The notes beneath the pieces were generated by a model. The model searched no databases and was not told the origin of the DNA. It saw only the letters and a program-made list of their open reading frames with translations. From 20CM-2-55-15 sp964633285 (lineage in GTDB: Bacteria; Acidobacteriota; Terriglobia; 20CM-2-55-15), in assembly GCA_964633285.1 (NCBI GenBank), contig CAZWGA010000012.1, positions 45,355 through 109,354 of the forward strand: DNA of 64,000 nucleotides. Reading direction: 5' to 3'. Shown one piece after another: positions 59,966 to 64,000 of this stretch (its first letter is position 1; each line of letters starts with the position of its first letter). The position numbers and the translations under genes were made by a program.

Positions 59966-60485
59966 AGTGCGCTAGAACGAGCGTTTTCTCCGTGATGTCG
60001 TGGTAGCAGCATCCGCACCGCGCCGCATGGCAGATCACGTACTCAGTGGTAGTGGGATCGTGTCCTGTTACCGCATCCAACAAGTGATCGAAAGGAATTT
60101 CAGCTCTTTCACTACAGTGTTCGCAACCGGAAACGAAATGCTGAGCTTCAAGGAGAGTGGATTCATCGACGAAAACCACATCCTGATCCTCTCCACGGGC
60201 ATCAAAATATCTTTCGTCGGGTGTCGCCACCGTCGGTTTTCCGACGAAATCAACAAGTGTCGCTTCAAAGATCGGTTTCTTACACGAAGGACATTGTGCC
60301 GGTGTGCACAAAAAGTAATCGGTAGCCGAGGTGCTGCCGAGCACTTCACTCAGAAGGGTTTCAAATGCATGTGACGCAAACCCGCTGCAGGCCGAGCATC
60401 CGGTGACACGCTTCTGTGCCCTCATCATGGATGCCTCGCCTACAACCATCACTTCGATCCCTTGTAACGAGAAGTTCTGTTTCAT
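59964..60485 (-). CDS. Cysteine-rich protein with two homologous halves
   Basis: A 173-residue cytoplasmic protein I do not recognise. It is an internal duplication. The first half has GCSACSGFASHAFETLLSEVLG, TDYFLCTPAQCPSCKKPI and EATLV. The second has GCEHCSERAEIPFDHLLDAV, TEYVICHAARCGCCYHDI and EKTLV, at the same spacing (about 75 residues apart). Each half carries two CxxC pairs, so two zinc or iron-sulfur sites are likely. The linker contains DERYFDARGEDQDVVFVDESTLL. There is no signal peptide. Its stop overlaps the right copy of the 111-bp repeat by two bases. It could be a small metal-binding regulator; function is open. Confidence 0.68.
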   Translation of the reverse strand: MKQNFSLQGIEVMVVGEASMMRAQKRVTGCSACSGFASHAFETLLSEVLGSTSATDYFLCTPAQCPSCKKPIFEATLVDFVGKPTVATPDERYFDARGEDQDVVFVDESTLLEAQHFVSGCEHCSERAEIPFDHLLDAVTGHDPTTTEYVICHAARCGCCYHDITEKTLVLAH

Positions 60486-60672
60486 AAACGGTGACTCCTA
60501 ATCCGTCCCCGCCAACATATAGCAAATCACATTCCAAATGATTGGCGCACGCGTCCTACGGCTATTCAGCATTAAAATCAGTAAATTGACTAAAGTACTA
60601 GAGATGGTGTGGTACACAAAGTGTCAGGAAAACTTACTGATTCCTGTCAAAGATGTGGAAAAGCTCCCCATT

Positions 60673-61722
60673 TTATGCGGCGTGCCGGTAGAAGAGTTCC
60701 CCAACCAGGCGGAACAGGCGGTCAGGGAGGCGTGAGATCACGGTCTGTATAAGCCGTGATTTTGAGGCGCTCGACAGACTACTGGTTTTAGCCGACGCTT
60801 CCGATCGAGGAAATTGCCAGTAGACCATCGGAGTGTCGACTGCGCCCAGGTGGTCTTTGAAGCGAACGAGTCCGGAATTGCCTTCATCGGAACGCCCGAG
60901 ATCCAATTCTTCGAGCTGTTCCGATTTTGCGTCCTGAATAGCTTGCCAGAACAGGCGGGGCATGCCGCCGGCGTTGTGAAACTTTTCGTCGGAGCAACCA
61001 TATTTATAGACCATGGTTTTTTTGTGACGCAGCGTGAGGATGCTCGCAATGGGTTGATTGTCGATTCGAGCGAGATAGATTGTCAGCCTGGGGCCAAGAG
61101 AATCCGCGAGATTGCGAAACCACGAAAAGGGTTGCGGCGGCAAAAGGTGCCGGCGGCGCGTCAGAACCATCAGGTTGAAGAATTGTTGCAGCAGCACGCT
61201 CGAGTTTCCCTGGTCCACCACGACGCGCTCGCGCTCCGCGCGGCGGATCTTTCGCTGAACTCCATCTTTGTGCAGCCGTGAATACACGTCTTCGAGACTT
61301 GGCCGCAAATCCAGCGCATGAAAATGGTATTGCTCGGATTGGGACCAGTCACGATCCGAATCCGGAGTCATGAAGCGGGGGCGAATCTCCGCATACTTGA
61401 ACTTCCCGGCAGTGCGTTTGCCCAGGCCGGAAAGCAACACGTCCAGATCGGCCCGGCTCTGAACGAGCGGGTCACAATGATCTGAAAAGGGCAATGAGAC
61501 GAGTTTTGATCCGGTAAGCCAGCTCTGGATCCGGCACAACAGGAGGCCATTGGCAAGAGGCGAATCCTGGGCCGATGTCGTCAGGCAGATCGATTTGTAT
61601 TGATATGTTCGATGAAGAGCCCGCAGCCACTCCGCGCTGTGAAAGATCGAGGAGTGCGGATGGGACTCCACGAACGAATTCCAACGTGGATCCTGGAGCG
61701 GATCGATTTCAAAAACAGGCAT
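60673..61722 (-). CDS. FemAB/GNAT-like acyltransferase (exopolysaccharide type)
   Basis: A 349-residue protein of the FemAB-related GNAT family (BioF2-like acetyltransferase domain). The N-terminal WNSFVESHPHSSIFHSAEWL (about 14-33) is the usual entry strand. The centre has the paired segments VQRKIRRAERERVVVDQG and LPPQPFSWFRNLA, and the C-terminal lobe has ASILTLRHKKTMVYKYGCSDEK and FKDHLGAVDTPMVYW. Such proteins occur in exopolysaccharide and PEP-CTERM loci and in peptidoglycan bridge synthesis. With the acyltransferase and sulfate-activation genes nearby, surface-polymer modification is plausible. It lies 27 bases after cysNC on the same strand. Confidence 0.8.
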   Translation of the reverse strand: MPVFEIDPLQDPRWNSFVESHPHSSIFHSAEWLRALHRTYQYKSICLTTSAQDSPLANGLLLCRIQSWLTGSKLVSLPFSDHCDPLVQSRADLDVLLSGLGKRTAGKFKYAEIRPRFMTPDSDRDWSQSEQYHFHALDLRPSLEDVYSRLHKDGVQRKIRRAERERVVVDQGNSSVLLQQFFNLMVLTRRRHLLPPQPFSWFRNLADSLGPRLTIYLARIDNQPIASILTLRHKKTMVYKYGCSDEKFHNAGGMPRLFWQAIQDAKSEQLEELDLGRSDEGNSGLVRFKDHLGAVDTPMVYWQFPRSEASAKTSSLSSASKSRLIQTVISRLPDRLFRLVGELFYRHAA

Positions 61723-61749
61723 AGGATTTTTGTTATTAAAAGTCTACCG

Positions 61750-63686
61750 CTATCCGCGCAGCGCGTTCTGCACAGTGGCGTCGTTCGCCTGCAAAATATT
61801 TCGCCGGGTCATGAGTTCGATGATGGCGTTGGCCGCCTCCTGTGCGCTCATTGTCGTGGTGTCGAGCCGGATATCCGGGTTTTCCGGAGTCTCGTACGGC
61901 GAATCAATTCCTGTGAAGTTCTTCAATTCGCCGCGGCGGGCTTTTTTGTACAGCCCCTTGGGATCCCGTTGTTCCGCGATCGCAAGCGGGACATCGATGA
62001 ACACTTCCAGAAATTCCTCGGGTTCGAGCAGATCGCGCACCATCTGGCGTTCCGCGCGGAACGGAGAAATGAAGGATGTCATCACGATCAGGCCGGCATC
62101 GACCATGAGTTTCGCGACTTCGGCGACGCGTCGAATGTTTTCGACACGATCCTGTGGAGTGAACCCGAGATCCTTGCTCAGTCCGTGGCGTATGTTGTCT
62201 CCATCGAGCAGGTATGTGTGCCTGTCCATCGAGACAAGACGCTTTTCAACCAGATTGGCTACGGTGGATTTGCCCGAGCCCGAAAGACCCGTGAACCAGA
62301 GCAGGCAGGCCTGCTGCTTTTTCTGGCGCGCGCGGATCTTTTTATTAACGTCCAGCGTCTGCCACGGCACATTGTCGGCGCGCCACAGCGAGAAATGCAG
62401 CATGCCCGCGCCGATCGTGTTGTGCGACAAACGATCGATCAGCACAAATCCACCGAGCGCTCGGCTCTCTTTGTAGGGCTGGAAGGGAATCGGGTGATCG
62501 AGTTGGATTTCGACCACCCCGATATCGTTTAATTCGAGGCGTTCCGCCGCCACGTGCTCGAGTGAGTTGACGTTGATCCGATACTTCAGAACGCCAACGC
62601 TCGCTTGTACGCTCTTTGCGCCAATCTTCAATACATAAGTTCGGCCGGGAAGCATCGGCTCATCATGCATCCAGACGATAGTGGCTTCAAATTGATCCGC
62701 GACGGGCGCCGGTTCGGCCGCAGCGGACAGAACATCTCCGCGGCTGACGTCGATTTCGGTATTGAGCGTCAATGTTACGGATTGGCCCGTAACCGCGCGA
62801 TCGAGATCGCCATCCCACGTGACGATACGGTCCACCTCCGACTCGCGGCCGGACGGAAGAACACGCACGCGATCGCCAGGCCGCACGGATCCGCTTGCAA
62901 TCATTCCTGCGAATCCCCGGAATTCGTGGCTCGGCCGGTTGACCCATTGGACGGGCATACGGAACGGCAGCGTCATGACTTCTTCTTCCGTCGGGACGGT
63001 TTCGAGAAAATGCATCAACGTCGGGCCTGTGTACCACGTCATGTTGCCGCTCGCCTCGACGATGTTGTCGCCAAAAACCGCTGAGACCGGAATGGCCTGG
63101 ATCTTTTCCAGGCCTATTTGCGCCGCAAAAGTGCGATATACGCTTTCGATGCTGTCATAGATGTCTTTGCTGTAACCCACGAGGTCCATTTTGTTCACGG
63201 CCAGGACAACATTGCGGATTCCCAACAGCGAACAAGAGAGCTGTGGCGCCGGGTTTGAGTGAGCACGCCCTTGCGCGCGTCGATCAGAATGACAGCGAGA
63301 TCGGCAGTCGACGCGCCGGTAGCCATGTTCCTTGTGTATTGCTCGTGACCGGGCGTGTCGGCAACGATGAACTTGCGTTTATCGGTTGAAAAGAACCGGT
63401 ATGCGACGTCGATCGTGATGCCCTGCTCGCGCTCGGCGGCGAGTCCGTCGACGAGCAGCGCCAGATCCAGTTCTTCGCCGCGTGTGCCCACTTTTTTCGA
63501 GTCGGCTTCGAGCGCGGTCATGTGATCTTCGAAGATCATTTTGGATTCGTACAACAAGCGGCCGATCAGCGTGGACTTGCCGTCATCGACCGATCCGCAC
63601 GTGATGAATCGAAGGAGACTCTTATGCTGGTGCGCTTTCAGATACGCTTCAATGTTGCTCGCAATCAGGTCGGATTTGTGCGCCAT
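61750..63686 (-). pseudogene. cysN/cysC: Bifunctional sulfate adenylyltransferase subunit 1 / APS kinase with a frameshift
   Basis: The GTPase half begins at 63686 with GSVDDGKST and VDTPGHEQY-like text (here VADTPGHEQYTRN) and stops out of frame near 63230. The next frame continues the same protein (LGIRNVVLAVNKMDLVGYSK) through the elongation-factor-like barrels to an APS kinase domain with GLSGSGKSTVANLVEKRL and DGDNIRHGLSKDLGFT, ending at 61750. Aligning the expected HSxLVxLLGIRN shows one base missing at about 63224-63230. The two pieces together would be about 645 residues, normal for CysNC. Either the gene is inactivated or the base is a sequencing error; all other signature residues are intact. 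The start overlaps the cysD stop. Confidence 0.85.
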
Positions 63687-64000
63687 CAGAAGTATCCTTC
63701 CTGCTTCTTCTGTTCCATCGACGCGGCGCCATCGTGATCGATGACGCGGCCCTGGCGTTCCGAATGCGTCGTGAGGAGCATCTCCTGAATAATGCCGAGG
63801 AGCGAGTCCGCCTCGCTTTCGACTGCGCCCGACAAGGGATAGCAGCCGAGCGTACGGAACCGGACTTTTCTCATCGCGGGTTTCTCACCTTTTCGCAACG
63901 GAAACCGCTCGTCGTCCACCATGATCAGCGAACCGTCGCGTTCGACAATCGGCCGCTCGGCCGCAAAGTACAGCGGCACAATCGGTATGTTTTCGAGATA
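63686..64000 (-). CDS. cysD: Sulfate adenylyltransferase subunit 2, C-terminal part
   Basis: The minus-strand frame enters from the window edge and ends at 63686, giving the last 104 residues. They match the CysD C-terminus: YLENIPIVPLYFAAERPIV, then RKVRFRTLGCYPLSGAVES and HSERQGRVIDHD, ending GYF. CysD forms ATP sulfurylase with CysN, making APS from ATP and sulfate. The stop overlaps the cysNC start by one base (TGATG), so the pair is translationally coupled. The N-terminal two thirds of the gene lie outside the window. Confidence 0.92.
   Translation of the reverse strand, partial: YLENIPIVPLYFAAERPIVERDGSLIMVDDERFPLRKGEKPAMRKVRFRTLGCYPLSGAVESEADSLLGIIQEMLLTTHSERQGRVIDHDGAASMEQKKQEGYF

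Noticed and set aside
60538..60735. Small plus-strand protein near the Cys-rich gene
   Set aside because: No ribosome binding site, no domain, and the 3' part overlaps the end of the FemAB-like gene on the other strand.
63215..63240. Programmed ribosomal frameshift in cysNC
   Set aside because: No slippery heptamer or downstream stimulatory structure is evident at the junction, and CysNC is not known to use frameshifting; a simple base loss or error is the simpler reading.
1..64000. CRISPR arrays, rRNA, complete tRNA genes, phage structural genes, insertion-sequence transposases
   Set aside because: No spaced short repeats, no rRNA-like tracts, no complete cloverleaf and no transposase or phage protein were found on reading both strands; only the tRNA-like fragment at 29362-29385 was kept, at low confidence.

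Overview
This 64-kb window is a moderately GC-rich bacterial chromosome segment. Its gene content suggests a soil acidobacterium of the Solibacter/Bryobacter type. The grounds are two very large carboxypeptidase-domain TonB-like (Oar-type) receptors, a TIGR03435/DUF3738 protein, a DUF6152 protein, several secreted proteins sharing an HWEGDTLVVET-like motif, many secreted c-type cytochromes and beta-propeller enzymes, and very few classical operons. This is inference from family content; no rRNA or complete tRNA gene is present to confirm it.

Layout. 0-6 kb: a partial secreted cytochrome/carboxypeptidase-domain gene, an Oar-like receptor, a DinB protein and a first glgC. 6-17 kb: a compact eight-gene minus-strand operon (binding protein, permease, ATPase, GAF-GAF-ANTAR antiterminator, two DUF1989 proteins, biotin-dependent urea/guanidine carboxylase, allophanate hydrolase). 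It is best read as uptake and breakdown of guanidine (or urea) to ammonia, with its own RNA-binding regulator and a leader holding two related hairpins. 17-31 kb: a second Oar-like receptor, a propeller/metallo-beta-lactamase fusion, a TIGR03435 protein, a tandem GlcG/HbpS protein, DUF6152 and related secreted proteins, a DUF4143 ATPase and a hydrolase-acetyltransferase fusion. 31-41 kb: a second glgC, a sulfotransferase, a diheme lipoprotein cytochrome, pabB and pabC facing each other, an unusual ankyrin-heme-toroid protein, a metallo-beta-lactamase operon and toxin-antitoxin genes. 41-54 kb: a heterodimeric ABC exporter with one degenerate ATP site, a 1004-residue secreted cohesin/dockerin/TIG/Big protein, a cytochrome-PQQ dehydrogenase, and an ArsR-methyltransferase plus ahcY module of the S-adenosylhomocysteine cycle. 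54-64 kb: a secreted propeller/metal-binding/cytochrome cluster, a small acyltransferase insertion flanked by a 111-bp direct duplication, a Cys-rich duplicated protein, a FemAB-like transferase, and the sulfate-activation genes cysNC (frameshifted) and cysD (cut by the window end).

Most striking: an 85-bp element, identical in two copies 3 kb apart and each time just upstream of a start codon (PQQ dehydrogenase and ahcY); the 1.5-kb acyltransferase insertion that duplicated the 3' end of a cytochrome gene; the ANTAR-containing guanidine operon; the cohesin-dockerin secreted protein; and the ankyrin/cytochrome/toroid fusion. Start codons were moved inward from the longest open frame wherever a ribosome binding site, signal peptide or overlap supported it.
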